Below are positions 47,501 to 56,923 of a stretch of DNA of 64,000 bases, piece by piece. The notes beneath the pieces are model-generated. The model was not told the DNA's origin and did not search any database. It saw only the letters and a program-made list of their open reading frames with translations. The position numbers were made by a program, and so were the translations under genes. This DNA is from Archilochus colubris (taxonomy: Eukaryota > Chordata > Aves > Apodiformes > Trochilidae), in contig CM041102.1 in NCBI GenBank assembly GCA_023079485.1, forward strand, positions 2,241,269-2,305,268, in the 5' to 3' direction. Numbering within the stretch: the stretch's first letter is position 1; each line of letters opens with the position of its first letter.

Positions 47501-50500
47501 AGCCACCGCCAGAGGCCATCACCGGGTGATCTCTGTGCCTCCCCTCAGAGCTGCGTCCCCTCGCCAGGGGAGGACGCAACCATCCCGTGTCCTGCTCCTC
47601 TTCCCCACCTCACAACAACCCCGGGGACACAAGGGGATGAGGACCTGGCAGCCACAGACACCCTGTCCTGCAGAAATGGGGACAACCGGGTGTGAAAGTC
47701 TCCTCAATCTCTTCCTGCTTCGCGTGCACTCCCGAACCGACTGAGCCCGCTCCTCACCACCTCAGGTGGGAACTGGAATTGGAATTGGAATTGGAATTGG
47801 AATTGGAATTGGAATTGGAATTGGAATTGGAATTGGAATGGACTGCCCAGGGAGGGGGTGGATTCTCTGTCCCTGGAGGTTTTTAAAAAGAGATTGGATG
47901 TGACACTCAGTGCCATGGTCTGGGAAGCACGGGGGGATTGGATCAACCACCTGAGGCGATGCTCCGGGCTTTGCCTGCACAGCCCCAGGACTCAGTCTGT
48001 CCCTCACAGCTCAGCCAGGGCACGAAGGGCCATTCTTTCCCCAAAAGGGAGACGTTTTGATCAAAAATTTGAGTTACACCTCAGAGAGAGGCCCTGTGGG
48101 GACAGGAAAGCGGCTGGGGTGTGCCCTCCTCAGCTGCCACACAGCATGGCGGACATGAGCGGGGCTCAGGGCGAGCGAAGCCACGAGGGGTGTTTTTTTT
48201 ACCATTGCGAGGTAAAATCGACGAATTCTGCTGAGAACTTCTCTGCGGGGAGCTGCGGCGACGGTTCCTCTACCACTTGCTTGAGCTGCTGGAATGGTGT
48301 CCCCCAGGAGTCGTAGGGAAAGCGCAGGATGGCCAACTCGATCTGGGGAGACAGAGCCCACAGCTCAGGCATACGGCACGGATCCTCTGCCACTCGTCCT
48401 CCCACCGCATGGATTTCAGATTCCCGGGTGTCCACCCAAGGGTGTGGCTCTTTAGGCCTCACAAAAATACATTTCCTCACCCCACCCTGCCACCGTGTGT
48501 TGCTTAACTTCTCTCAGCAAGAGGACAAGTCTTGAGGAGCCCCCATACTCAGTCCTCCATGACCCTCATGTTAAGACGTCGCTTGGGAAAGGTTAGGAGC
48601 AAAAAACAACCCTGTTGTTGCACTATACAGTGATTTTTCCAGCAGATGGATTCCCCTTAAACACTTGCATGGGAGACATCAGCCATCCCTCCACTTCTAA
48701 GAGGGACTTTGCTAATTGCAAAGTGCTGGGAATCTTTTTTTTTTTTTTTTTGTGCTGGAAATCCAACCTGCTCCAAGGCGACAGACTCGCGGTGCTGGGC
48801 ACCCTCGCCTTAGCCCATGCTGCCATCTCCCGGCAGCCCAAGGTCACCGCAATGGGATTGTCCCCACCATGGTGACACCCCAAGAACACATCCTAAGGCA
48901 GCAAGGAGTCAACTTTAAAGCTGCTCCATCCTCCTTCCCTCCAACCCTGCGGCACTGCTCCCCGGCGCTCCCGGAGATGTATTCTCTATTCCCACCCCAC
49001 CATTTTCCCAAGGAACCAGTTGCCACCAGTGTCCAGGGAGACATGTATTGGGAGAAAAATGAATCCACAAGCAGCACTCAAGCCACCTAGCAGCACTGCA
49101 AGCCCCCAGGTCACTGTACCATTGTGATCCCCAGGCTCCAGATATCGGATTTGACGCTGTACCCCTTCTGGTTCAGCTCCGGGTTAATTCTTTCAGGCTG
49201 TGAAGAGAGGTAAAGGAGGATGAGGGACAGGGATGGCTCCAATACACCCAGGGCTCACCAACAGGAGATGCATCTTTCATGGTGACAAGCCAGGACCACT
49301 TAGCCTATACCATCAGTTTGCTCCCTTGGTTGTCATGGGGAGAGCTCATCTGGTCCCATGTCCTTGGGACAGGCACTGAAATGGGTCACAAGAAGCAGAT
49401 GGTACCTGCACCAGGTATTGGGGTGGCATAAGTGACCAACACACCAGCATGTAGGGGGTGACAAGCCTCAGTTCTGCAGGACCTTTCACCCTCTCCAATG
49501 CTCCTGAACAGCAGCTCCCAGGAGGAATCTGAGGGATTTAATCCCTGAGGACTCCCTCCTCCCAGCTGGAAAGTACTATTGTTCCCACAGGCCAAATGGC
49601 CAAAATGCAACACAGCACAATTACAGAGCCTTCCCCAAGGTCACAGGGAGGTGATACGGCAGCAGGAAGCTATGCCCAGCAGATCTGATCTGACCCAGGA
49701 GATCTGCCACCCCTCTTCGTCCCTTCACAAGTAACCTCAGGGATACACCTTCCACAATGAGTCCCCAGGACACATGCTGGAGGCTGATCCTTCTCTCTTT
49801 TAGGACAACCTGATGCCCAGGCTCATGTTCCTCTGGGTGGTTCACATGCAGCTTCTCAGAAGCTCAACTTACAGCCATGTAGGGTTTGCATCCTGCATCC
49901 ATGGTTTTAGCAACCGAGTCGACGAGGTAACCGCTAATCCCAAAATCGCACATTTTCACCTGCCCCTGCGTATTGATCAACACGTTAGAGGGCTTTACAT
50001 CTGCAAGAAGGAACACATACCACACAGTCACTGTCACACATGGGTGGCTGTGCCAAACCATAAAAAAAATAACAAGCCAAAGAGCTTCCTATCAGCAGAG
50101 GGCACCAAAGATGTCTGTGCAAACCCTTGCGCTACTTACACGCCAGAAACCCTTCTGCCTGAGGCTGTTGAAGTTCAGGTGAACGTCTCAGTGTCCTCAT
50201 GTATTGTTCTGCAAGTGTCCCTCCACTTGCAAACTCCTCTCCCAGATTTGGGGGAGTGGGAGATAACCCTGCATGTAACCATCATATCCCACTGCTCAAA
50301 GGGATACCCACAGACATCACAGAGCTCACGGGGGAACAGCTCAGCAGGGCTTGAGGCAGCTCCAGAGGATGTCTGCAAACTGCTGGAGCTCTGGTAAGTC
50401 CCCACCTGGGTCTGGTCTCAGGTCAGCAAAAGAGAAAACCCACGGGGAAGGGCTGAGGGGTGGGTAGGAAAGGGTGAAGAGGAGCAGGGGTTGCAGGGGA

Positions 50501-52815
50501 ACAGTAAAATAATTTTCAGAAATGGCCTCTGATTTTAAGGATACCAAGCTTGAGGCAATGTGAACAGCAGCAGGCGTGTGGGTGCTTCACACCTTATGGA
50601 AATGAGGTCAGTGTCTCATCTATTTATTACTGCCAGATTTATCTGTTTCCCTTCATGGCCTTATTATCCGTGGTGCCTTCACATTTGCACCATGCTTATG
50701 AAGGCAGTTAGAATCACTACCAGAAAGGGAAACTGAGGCACAGAAAGAAGCTAATGAGATCTGTGAGAGGCTGGAGGTGCTCTCCTACAGAGCAGCCTGT
50801 TGCTCCTGGTGAGGCTAATCCCAGATAAAATCTCAACCCAGTGCAGGTAGTGCAGGCTACCCTGTTTTCTCTTGTCCCAGCTCTAAAGGGAGCAAACTTT
50901 TCCCTATTGCTACCCAGAAACAAAGAGGTTTCTTGTGCATCAAGGTCCTATGTCTACATGTGATAAACTATTAAACAGAAGAGCTGAAACACCAGCTGAA
51001 GGAGCCCAGAAGCTGCTTTTGAGTCCTTCTTGTCAGAACTAGGTGGTTTACAGTTCATTAACATCTGCTTTCTAATCAGCATTTTCCAATCAAAAGGTTT
51101 GGGTATCTGAGATCCTCACCCATCTGTTACTGAGCTGAGGTAAAACAATTTTCAGTGGAAATCAAACAAGTAAACAGAAATCCAGAAGCCAAGCAGTGTT
51201 TTCCACCTGCTGTAAATGATACAGAAGGCAGAAACTCAACCCCCAGCCACATGCAGAATGTACAAAATGTGACTGCTGAACTCTGCTCACTTCAGATGCT
51301 CCTTTCCCCAGCACTTACACACTCCTGAGAGAGTTGGGTTTTTTTCCCTCGTGGTGACAAACTGAAAATAACCCCTTAAAATTAAAGGTGTCAAGCAGCA
51401 GCCCTGCAAATTTGCTTCTTTCCAAGTGTGTTCATGCCATCTTTTAAATGCTCTAGGGGGTGAAATGTCAGGCAAGTTTAAGGAGGCTATTTATCTCTTC
51501 ACCTGAGGCTGTTAGCTATCAAATTATTCTGCCCTCCCAGTGCTCAGGGCAGCTCATAGAAGGGGATGAGGATGGTTGGAGCACTGCATGAGGTATCACA
51601 CTGCATGGACATCCCTCTCACTGCATGTCAACATGGAGCTGCCAAGCCAGGGGACTTTGCAAAGCCTGATCCAAAGTCCACCAAGGCCAGAAGGAGAAGT
51701 CTCTTTGAATTTTGCTGAGGTGTTGATGCAGACCACAAATTTAGACCCTGCATTTGAGAAATGCAACCCAGGGGGGACCCTTTTGCTGCCAGCACAAGCA
51801 GGCTGGAGCTCCTTTCTCCTCACCTCAGGGAAACCCAGGATGCCATTCCCAAAGAGCAAACCAGCAGGCACATCCTCTGACTGGGTTTTGCTAGTCATGA
51901 GATGCTGGGGGGTATTTTTGCTGTCAAAGGCCCATTTTATCTGGGGTATTTTGGCAGCCCTGCACATGGCACAGGGCAGACAGACCCCAGCATGGTTATG
52001 GCTGTGTGCCTGGCACTTACCTCTGTGGATCACGGAGAGCTTACTGTGTAGATGTTCTAGTGCTTTTACAATCTGAAACAACAAATTGAGAGTGAATCAC
52101 AGGTGGCAGCACAACAATGAGGAGCAAATCCTACCCTGGCTTCATCTGTCCCACCTTTGTCAGTCCTCCTTGGAGAGAGGGAACTCAATGGACTATGAGT
52201 CCTGCTCCCTCACAACAGCCCAAGGTGACTGCAGGTACCCAGGGATCTCCCCACACAATTTGGGGTGTTTCTGCCTTGTAAATAACATCACCTCAGATGA
52301 GACACTCAGAGCTAGCTAGGAATGTACATGTGGGCTGGCCTGTGGATCATGGTCTTCCCAGTGCAAATACAGAAGGAAGACTGCACCCTGTTTAGAAGAG
52401 AAGCACCCTTTGCCATCCCTCCTCACTCTGCTAATACTCACAGAGACAGCTATTTTTCCTAAGATGTCCTCAGGAATTGTCAGGCCCTTGTCAATGACAT
52501 GTTTGTAGAACTTATCCAGTGAGGTATCCATCAGCTCCATGCAAATCCACACATCTCCCTGGAGGACAAGGAAAGTAAATATCTGCCCACTGGAACAAAG
52601 CATCTTTTTTCTTCCTTTCATATCCAGAGGATCTCCAGGATGCCATACCTCCCGGAAAAGTGCTCCATAAAAGGTGACAGTGAAGGGGCAATCCACTGTC
52701 CTCATGGAGATATCCAGATCCATCAGTAACCTCTTCTGCTCTTGGCTGTTCACTGTGGCTCGGATCCTCTGGAAGACACAACATTTTAGCACTGGATATC
52801 AGCACCTCTGTACCC

Positions 52816-52846
<31 letters not shown>

Positions 52847-54672
52847 ATGATGATACAAGGGACTTGCCACAGCCACCTCTCTGCTCACCACACTGCCCTG
52901 ACATCACACCTTTACCCTTCTATCACACTTCTTTCTGTTCCCCTTTTAGGAAAAATATAGAAATACCTGGAGAACCTCAGCTGGGAAGCACCACTTCTTT
53001 TTTATTTTGAATGGAAGTTGGAGCTAAATTGCAGCTGAATACAGAATACAGATTTTCCCATTACTATTCCCCTAAGCTGCAAGCTTATGAGTCTGAGCTA
53101 TTGTTATGAAAAGTTTTCATAATAGCATCTACAAGCCTGTCAGGGATCAAGATCCCACTGCAGCAGACAAAACGTGAAAATCCCAACAAAAATTTCCTGT
53201 TCCAAAGAGACTTAAAAAAAAAAAAAAAAAAAAGTCCCAGCTGAGGAAAATTAACCTAAGCAATTAAAATTACAGTCTACTCTTCTTGCTGATTACAATT
53301 AGCATGCAGAGCTCTGAATCTGAGGGTGCAGCTACATCAGGAAAAAAAAAGATGCATGTTTAGAAAATGATGACAAAGCTTGTAAATCCCTGGGGAAAAG
53401 CAGAATATTGCAGCCCCCCCGAGGAACCCTGAGTCTGTCTGCACCGCAACGCTGGCACCATCACACTGACCACCACCACACCTCTAAAACACAGTGGGCA
53501 TGCACCAGAACAAGTGAGGGGGAAAATGTGCAGGAATGAAGAGTGTAAGAGGGGACAGGGGAAATCCAGAGACAAGGAGGGAGACAGAAAGCACCTGGGG
53601 GGGAGGCTCACTCTACCTTCACTGCCATGATCTGCCCGCTAGGCATGTGCCGCATCTTCTCCACCACCCCGTACGCACCTCGTCCCAGCTCAGAGATGGG
53701 CTCCAGGTCATCAGCTTTCACCTCAAAGTTCTGTAGAGGAAAAAAAAAAACCATCAGGGCAAAAGCAGCTGCTGCATGGATGTGAAACACCCTTAAAAAA
53801 CCAGCTGCTTGGCACCTCTGTGTAAACCCCTTTGGTCTGCGTTGGTGCAGCAAGAAATAAAATCGGGGTCCTACAGGGCTGTAAGGAGGCTTCAGGGTCC
53901 TTTAGGGCTGTCAGGAAGCTTCAGGGTCCTTTAGGGCTGTCAGAAGGCTTCAGGGGTTCTTTAGGGCTGTCAGGAGGTTTAACTGCTCTGCAGTAATTAG
54001 CAGTTAGGAGGAGGATGTGCCTTGCATGTGCTTGTCCTGAGCAGCCTGGGTGCAGAAGGACTCTTTCTCTGGTGGGATGCTTTCCCCTCTGGCCAGCTGC
54101 ACCCAACTACTCCTTCCTGCCACCTTTAGCTGCCAGCACTTTCAGCTTCTCCATCCGCTATGGACTGGGGTAAAAACCACCAGAACAGCTTCTCCCTTAC
54201 GAATCACTTCTGTCTTTTATTTATAAGTTTTTCCCCCCTTCCATCCTCCTCCTCCTCCCACAAACAATCATGGAAATATCTCCAGTTTTGGGGCCTTTTT
54301 AAAAGCTTATTTCTTCAGCCCTGTAGACGGGCCAAATTCCAGCTGAGGGTGCCCCACGTTTTAAACCACAGAGGATTTATTTTGTCTAGCATCTGAGATC
54401 TCTTTCTCCTGGCCTTCCACAAAGGTTGACTTTGTTTGCAGCCCTGCATTCTAACCTGCCTTTCTCCCTGCTGCCACGATATTGTGCAGCAGCTCTTATT
54501 TTCTGCTTATTATTATTTTTGGATGTTTAAAATATACCTTTGCTACTGAGACCTGCCATTCTGTTTGCTGAACCCACAACCACATCAGTCAATCATCCTA
54601 CAGAAAGAAGCGGGTTATAATGAACTGATTCACAGTGCAGAATCCCACACTGCTTTTTGCCTGCACAGCAGG

Positions 54673-54704
<32 letters not shown>

Positions 54705-56923
54705 CACAAAACAAACAAACCTGCAGCCTGAAATGTGTTGGCCAGGGGTGCCATGGCATGCAGGGCCCATACAACTGTGTCACTGTGCACTCTTGGTCAT
54801 TCACTGGCAGCTACATTGCATGCAAAAGGAGCCCTGAGTAATGTTTTTGTGTAACAGCAGAGATTTCAGCATCTCTGACTGCCTGACACTGCTCCTACTG
54901 TTCCACAGGACCCTCTCCTAAAAGGCACTCTGGAGGCCACTCCTGAATTTAGCAGCAAAATTTAAAGGCAGAGGAGGGAAAGTGGTTTGCCCTAGGGATG
55001 GGAGGGAGTGTAAAAGGCTTGGTAGAAGAGGGAGCACATCCTAAAAGAACTTGGCTGGAGAAACAGGGAAGTGTATCTATGGGAAATGGAAGCCCCTCCA
55101 AGGTAGCAACCCCTCTATGTCTGTAAAAGAAGACTGAGTTCTAGGTTTCACAAGTGCATTTCTCTTTGCACGTCCAACATGGGCTCTTTGCCTCCATGCA
55201 TGGAGCCTTTGCACAGAGCCTGAGCTTCTTCTTATCCCTGGGACTGCAGGGGAGAAATTATTTTCTTGGAATAGGCACTTGCCCTAGGAGGAGGCATTTT
55301 CTCTGCATCATTTTGCTCCAGGGACATCTCCACCTTCTAGACCCTGCACCCACACCAGGGAAAATACAAAACCCAAAGTGAAATAGAGGCATCCAGAGAC
55401 AGACACTATAAAACACTGCTGAGAGGAGCATTTCACTCCATAAATTAACTCACTGACTCTCAGGCCTATCTTTTGCACCTGATAAATTTATTGCCCAGCT
55501 TTTATCAATGCTGCTTTGCCATTTTCTCCTGTCAAAACAGCTGTCCTTGGTTTGGCTTTTTCCCTGCTGGTTTTTTACAACATCAGGTGGCCTGGTTTCC
55601 ATGCTGCCAGAAGGATTTCCTTCCAGGATGGTTACATCTACCCCCAGTTAGACTCCTGATGAGATGGCCTTCAATATTAGTGAAGGGAATTACTTTGGAT
55701 GAAGGCTTTAAATCAACAGAGGAACTGCAAAGGAGAGTAAAATCTGCTGTTAGCAATCCCCTTGTCTTATATTTGTCATTTCCAGGGGATTAGCTGCACC
55801 CTGTGCAGGCAAGGAAGGAATCTCATCTGTACCCAGAGGTCTTCTCACCAGAACTCCTTGTCTTACCTCCTCACCAATAGAGATGCATGCTTTGGAGTCT
55901 AGATCTCTGGGTGGCCTGCAGGAGAGGAAAGGGAAAAGTTATGAAATGTTCCTTTCAAATATCAATTTTCTTTCAGAGAGTAAACACAACCCCAATGGTC
56001 CCCCAGGCCATCTCCTTGCACCCTCAGGCCAGCAGCCCTGAGCAGCCTAACCAATCCCCTGGATGATCAGGACCAATAGATACAGCCAAGATCCACAAAG
56101 TCACCCCAAAAAGGGGTCAGGAAGAAACCTGCTGGAGTTTGCATTTCTCACACCCAACTTCCCCATGTAGGAACCCAGAGAGACTCGTTGCAAAAGGAAA
56201 GCCAGGTGGCAAGCACCAAATCTCTGCCAGCCTGTATGAAAAATGGATTAAAAGGCCATAAAGGCCTCAAAGCACTGTAAATGATTAGCTAAGTCATACA
56301 GCACGGGTTAACAGGATAATAAAAGGCTGTCCTCAAGGAGGCACAGAAAAACAAGCAGGCTGGAGTTGCACAAATTGCCTGAAAAATAGAGTGTTTTCTT
56401 TGCAAGGCTGAATATGCAGAGAAAGGGATGCATTTTTATGCCTTGACCAAACCCATGTTACTCAAACCAGGTGGCAGAAATGACACATTGGTTACAATCA
56501 GGTGCCCACTCTCTTTTCTCCTTTTTCTGGGCACATCATTAAGCAGCACAAGACAACGTAGTGAGGGCAGTGCTGGGAAGAGAGGGTGATGGGCTGAGAG
56601 CCCCTGGGTGTACCTGGAGCCACAAGAGAAATACAAGGGCTGTGAAATTATTCTCCTCCCTGATGGTGCCAAAATTAACCTAGGAATTTCATTCCTGTTC
56701 TCTCCTGAAGGGTCCCCTCTTCTCCCAGACCTCCAAGCATGAGCCCTGGGGGATGCTGTGACCCAGTGCTGGCCCTGCCAGCTCAGGAGCCAGCAAGGGC
56801 TGGAAGGCAGCTGAGTTCCTGGTCTTTTTCTTCTGCCTTAGTGTTTGCAGACTTACGTGGAGCTTGTCTGTGGTTGCTCAAATGCTTCTTTAGGAATTTT
56901 CAGCCCAGGGTTTCGCTTCTTGC
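41451..56923 (-). CDS. MAP2K6: MAP2K6 (MKK6), dual-specificity MAP kinase kinase, exons 2-12, 5' partial
   Basis: Spliced gene of 11 visible coding exons (989 coding bases) on the minus strand, all with GT donors and AG acceptors and consistent phases. Known role of the family: cytoplasmic and nuclear kinase that phosphorylates the Thr and Tyr of the TGY motif of p38 MAP kinases, itself activated by MAP3Ks. Seen in the sequence: N-terminal basic/hydrophobic docking region (exon 2), glycine loop GRGAYG and catalytic lysine K82 (exon 4), hinge MELMDTS (exon 6), HRD split across exons 7/8, DFG and the activation-loop SVAKT with S207 and T211 (exon 8), APE-equivalent MA/PER at the exon 8/9 join, and the C-terminal docking tail (exons 11-12). 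Residues 7-334 align without indels to the human length of 334. MAP2K3 is the nearest alternative, but FPYDSW, CLKKNSKERPTYPELM and the short ending ILGD-stop fit MAP2K6. Exon 1 (start codon and first five codons) is not in the window. Confidence 0.96.
41529..44974 (-). other. MAP2K6: MAP2K6 intron 11
   Basis: 3446 bp. It holds an (A)16 run near 42229, a short ATA array at about 43615-43630 next to an A21 run (43640-43660), and otherwise unique sequence. No coding exon or ncRNA recognised. Confidence 0.85.
43640..43660 (+). repeat. A21 homopolymer
   Basis: 21 consecutive A beside a short ATA array, in MAP2K6 intron 11. No recognisable retrogene body precedes it. Confidence 0.95.
44975..45020 (-). 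CDS. MAP2K6: MAP2K6 exon 11
   Basis: A 46-bp exon. Its first base completes the Cys294 codon begun in exon 10, and 15 codons follow to give CLKKNSKERPTYPELM (residues 294-309). Acceptor cattaaag, donor gtgagt. It carries the conserved C-lobe arginine of subdomain XI and the start of the C-terminal docking helix. Confidence 0.95.
46788..46939 (+). mobile_element. CR1-type LINE 3' fragment
   Basis: About 150 bp resembling the 3' end of avian CR1 elements: the conserved blocks GCATTGGAATGGGCTGCC, CATCCCTGGAGGATTTTAAG, CTCAGTGCCACGGTCTGG, GGTTGGACTGGATGATCTC and CCCTTTCCAACC, ending GATGATTCTGTGA. It is 5' truncated, as most CR1 copies are. It lies antisense in MAP2K6 intron 10. Confidence 0.85.
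47775..47839 (+). repeat. (GGAATT)n hexanucleotide array
   Basis: 65 bp, nearly 11 uninterrupted units, running straight into the CR1 word GGAATGGACTGCCC. The CR1 consensus context ATTGGAATGG contains one unit, so the array probably grew from the element itself. Confidence 0.95.
47775..47945 (+). mobile_element. CR1-type fragment with internal hexanucleotide expansion
   Basis: After a (GGAATT)n array the sequence continues GGAATGGACTGCCCAGGGAG, GTCCCTGGAGGTTTTTAA, GGATGTGACACTCAGTGCC, ATGGTCTGGGAAGC. These are the CR1 3' blocks in order and on the same strand as the neighbouring copy about 1 kb away. The terminal blocks are missing or diverged after about 47945. Confidence 0.8.
48203..48342 (-). 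CDS. MAP2K6: MAP2K6 exon 10
   Basis: A 140-bp exon beginning IELAILRFPYDSW after acceptor ctgtctccccag and ending EFVDFTSQ plus TG of the next codon, with donor gtaaaa. It encodes residues 248-293, the C-lobe helices F to H. The sequence is near-identical to mammalian MAP2K6 (PAEKFS where human has PADKFS). The donor is followed by a run of A residues and is weaker than its neighbours. Confidence 0.95.
48343..49119 (-). other. MAP2K6: MAP2K6 intron 9
   Basis: 777 bp. A T17 run on the plus strand (48735-48751) is the only notable feature. Confidence 0.85.
49120..49197 (-). CDS. MAP2K6: MAP2K6 exon 9
   Basis: A 78-bp, 26-codon phase-0 exon, PERINPELNQKGYSVKSDIW then SLGITM (residues 222-247). 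Acceptor tcttcacag, donor gtacag. It completes the APE-type motif at the end of the activation segment and contains the DIWSLG motif of subdomain IX, whose Asp is structural. KGYSVKSD is the MAP2K6 form. Confidence 0.95.
49198..49872 (-). other. MAP2K6: MAP2K6 intron 8
   Basis: 675 bp of unique-looking sequence. Nothing recognised. Confidence 0.85.
49873..50000 (-). CDS. MAP2K6: MAP2K6 exon 8 (catalytic and activation loops)
   Basis: A 128-bp exon. The leading AT completes Asp179 of HRD with the G from exon 7; then VKPSNVLIN, CDFG (Asp197) and GYLVDSVAKT with S207 and T211, the two residues whose phosphorylation activates the kinase in this family. It ends GCKPYMA at residue 221 with donor gtaagt. 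INTQGQ replaces human INALGQ, and residue 212 is Met (TMDAG), as in the paralogue MAP2K3, where human MAP2K6 has Ile. Confidence 0.96.
50001..52020 (-). other. MAP2K6: MAP2K6 intron 7
   Basis: 2020 bp. It contains one MIR-like relic near 50718-50775. The rest is unique-looking. Confidence 0.85.
50718..50775 (+). mobile_element. MIR-like SINE core relic
   Basis: GGGAAACTGAGGCACAGAAA exactly matches the style of the MIR core word, but little similarity extends beyond it. It lies antisense in MAP2K6 intron 7. Confidence 0.45.
52021..52072 (-). CDS. MAP2K6: MAP2K6 exon 7
   Basis: A 52-bp exon reading IVKALEHLHSKLSVIHR plus the first base of the Asp179 codon (residues 162-178). Acceptor ttgtttcag, donor gtaagt. 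It holds helix E and the His-Arg of the catalytic HRD motif. All residues match the mammalian protein. Confidence 0.95.
52073..52441 (-). other. MAP2K6: MAP2K6 intron 6
   Basis: 369 bp. No repeat or other feature seen. Confidence 0.85.
52442..52558 (-). CDS. MAP2K6: MAP2K6 exon 6
   Basis: A 117-bp, 39-codon phase-0 exon from GDVWICMELMDTSLDKFY to GKIAVS (residues 123-161). It contains the hinge that contacts ATP and helix D. Acceptor gtcctccag, donor gtgagt. YKHVIDKGLTIP carries His and Leu where human has Gln at both positions. It is separated from exon 5 by only 90 bp. Confidence 0.95.
52559..52648 (-). other. MAP2K6: MAP2K6 intron 5, 90 bp, stop-free in frame
   Basis: The shortest intron of the gene: donor GAG/gtatgg, acceptor gtcctccag/GGA. 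It is a multiple of three, lies between two phase-0 exons, and has no in-frame stop, so retained RNA would read through with 30 extra residues between E122 and G123. Splicing is the expected outcome, because the exons on each side match the family without an insertion. Confidence 0.9.
52649..52768 (-). CDS. MAP2K6: MAP2K6 exon 5
   Basis: A 120-bp, 40-codon phase-0 exon, RIRATVNSQEQKRLLMDLDI through TFYGALFRE (residues 83-122). It encodes helix C, including the glutamate that pairs with K82, and strands beta4-5. Acceptor tgtcttccag, donor gtatgg. The donor leads into a 90-bp intron without in-frame stops. Confidence 0.95.
52769..53616 (-). other. MAP2K6: MAP2K6 intron 4
   Basis: 848 bp. It has a GCT/GAT trinucleotide array close to the exon 5 acceptor and an A20 run on the plus strand (53214-53233). 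Confidence 0.85.
52816..52854 (+). repeat. (GCT)7(GAT)6 compound trinucleotide repeat
   Basis: Seven GCT then six GAT units on the plus strand, read as (ATC)6(AGC)7 in MAP2K6 intron 4. It starts 47 bp upstream of the exon 5 acceptor. Confidence 0.97.
53617..53730 (-). CDS. MAP2K6: MAP2K6 exon 4 (ATP-binding loop)
   Basis: A 114-bp, 38-codon phase-0 exon from NFEVKADDLEPI to PSGQIMAVK (residues 45-82). It carries the glycine-rich loop GRGAYG and ends on the catalytic lysine K82. Acceptor tcctctacag, donor gtagag. ISELG replaces human IMELG, and RHMPS replaces RHVPS. Confidence 0.96.
53731..55866 (-). other. MAP2K6: MAP2K6 intron 3
   Basis: 2136 bp. It has a four-copy 29-bp minisatellite near the exon 4 acceptor and an A22 run on the plus strand (54673-54694). 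The rest is unique-looking. Confidence 0.85.
53866..53981 (+). repeat. 29-bp minisatellite, 4 copies
   Basis: Units beginning GGGTCCTTTAGGGCTGTCAG start at 53866, 53895, 53924 and about 53953. They differ by a few substitutions and one inserted base, in MAP2K6 intron 3. Confidence 0.95.
55867..55915 (-). CDS. MAP2K6: MAP2K6 exon 3
   Basis: A 49-bp exon: one base finishing Thr28, then PPRDLDSKACISIGEE (residues 29-44). Acceptor ctcctgcag, donor gtaaga. This is the linker ahead of the kinase domain. Its last two residues, EE, differ from human NQ. Confidence 0.93.
55916..56856 (-). other. MAP2K6: MAP2K6 intron 2
   Basis: 941 bp. No repeat or other feature recognised. Confidence 0.85.
56857..56923 (-). 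CDS. MAP2K6: MAP2K6 exon 2 (p38 docking region)
   Basis: A 67-bp exon: two bases finishing Gly6, then KKRNPGLKIPKEAFEQPQTS and S, plus two bases of Thr28. Acceptor tgtttcacag, donor gtaagt. The basic cluster KKR followed by LKI is the D-site through which MAP2K6 binds p38 (established for the family). This is the most upstream coding exon visible. Confidence 0.94.

Larger units (their letters stand above)
45021..48202 (-). other. MAP2K6: MAP2K6 intron 10, with two CR1 fragments
   Basis: 3182 bp. It contains two CR1-type 3' fragments on the plus strand (antisense to MAP2K6), one with a hexanucleotide array, and a GC-richer stretch at about 47040-47760. Long open frames in that stretch have no recognisable domain. 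Confidence 0.85.

Noticed and set aside
47000..47695. 231-codon plus-strand open frame in MAP2K6 intron 10
   Set aside because: Antisense to the intron, GC-rich, Ser/Pro-rich, no domain, next to CR1 fragments; overlapping frames on both strands are also open.
47775..47839. Repeated peptide (Glu-Leu, Phe-Gln or Pro-Ile) in open frames
   Set aside because: Translation of the hexanucleotide array, not a protein repeat.
41451..56923. Assignment of the kinase gene to MAP2K3
   Set aside because: Activation loop TMDAG matches MAP2K3, but the N-terminus, FPYDSW, CLKKNSKERPTYPELM and the C-terminal end match MAP2K6.
41451..56923. Processed pseudogene of MAP2K6
   Set aside because: Introns with proper splice sites are present, and there are no frameshifts or stops.
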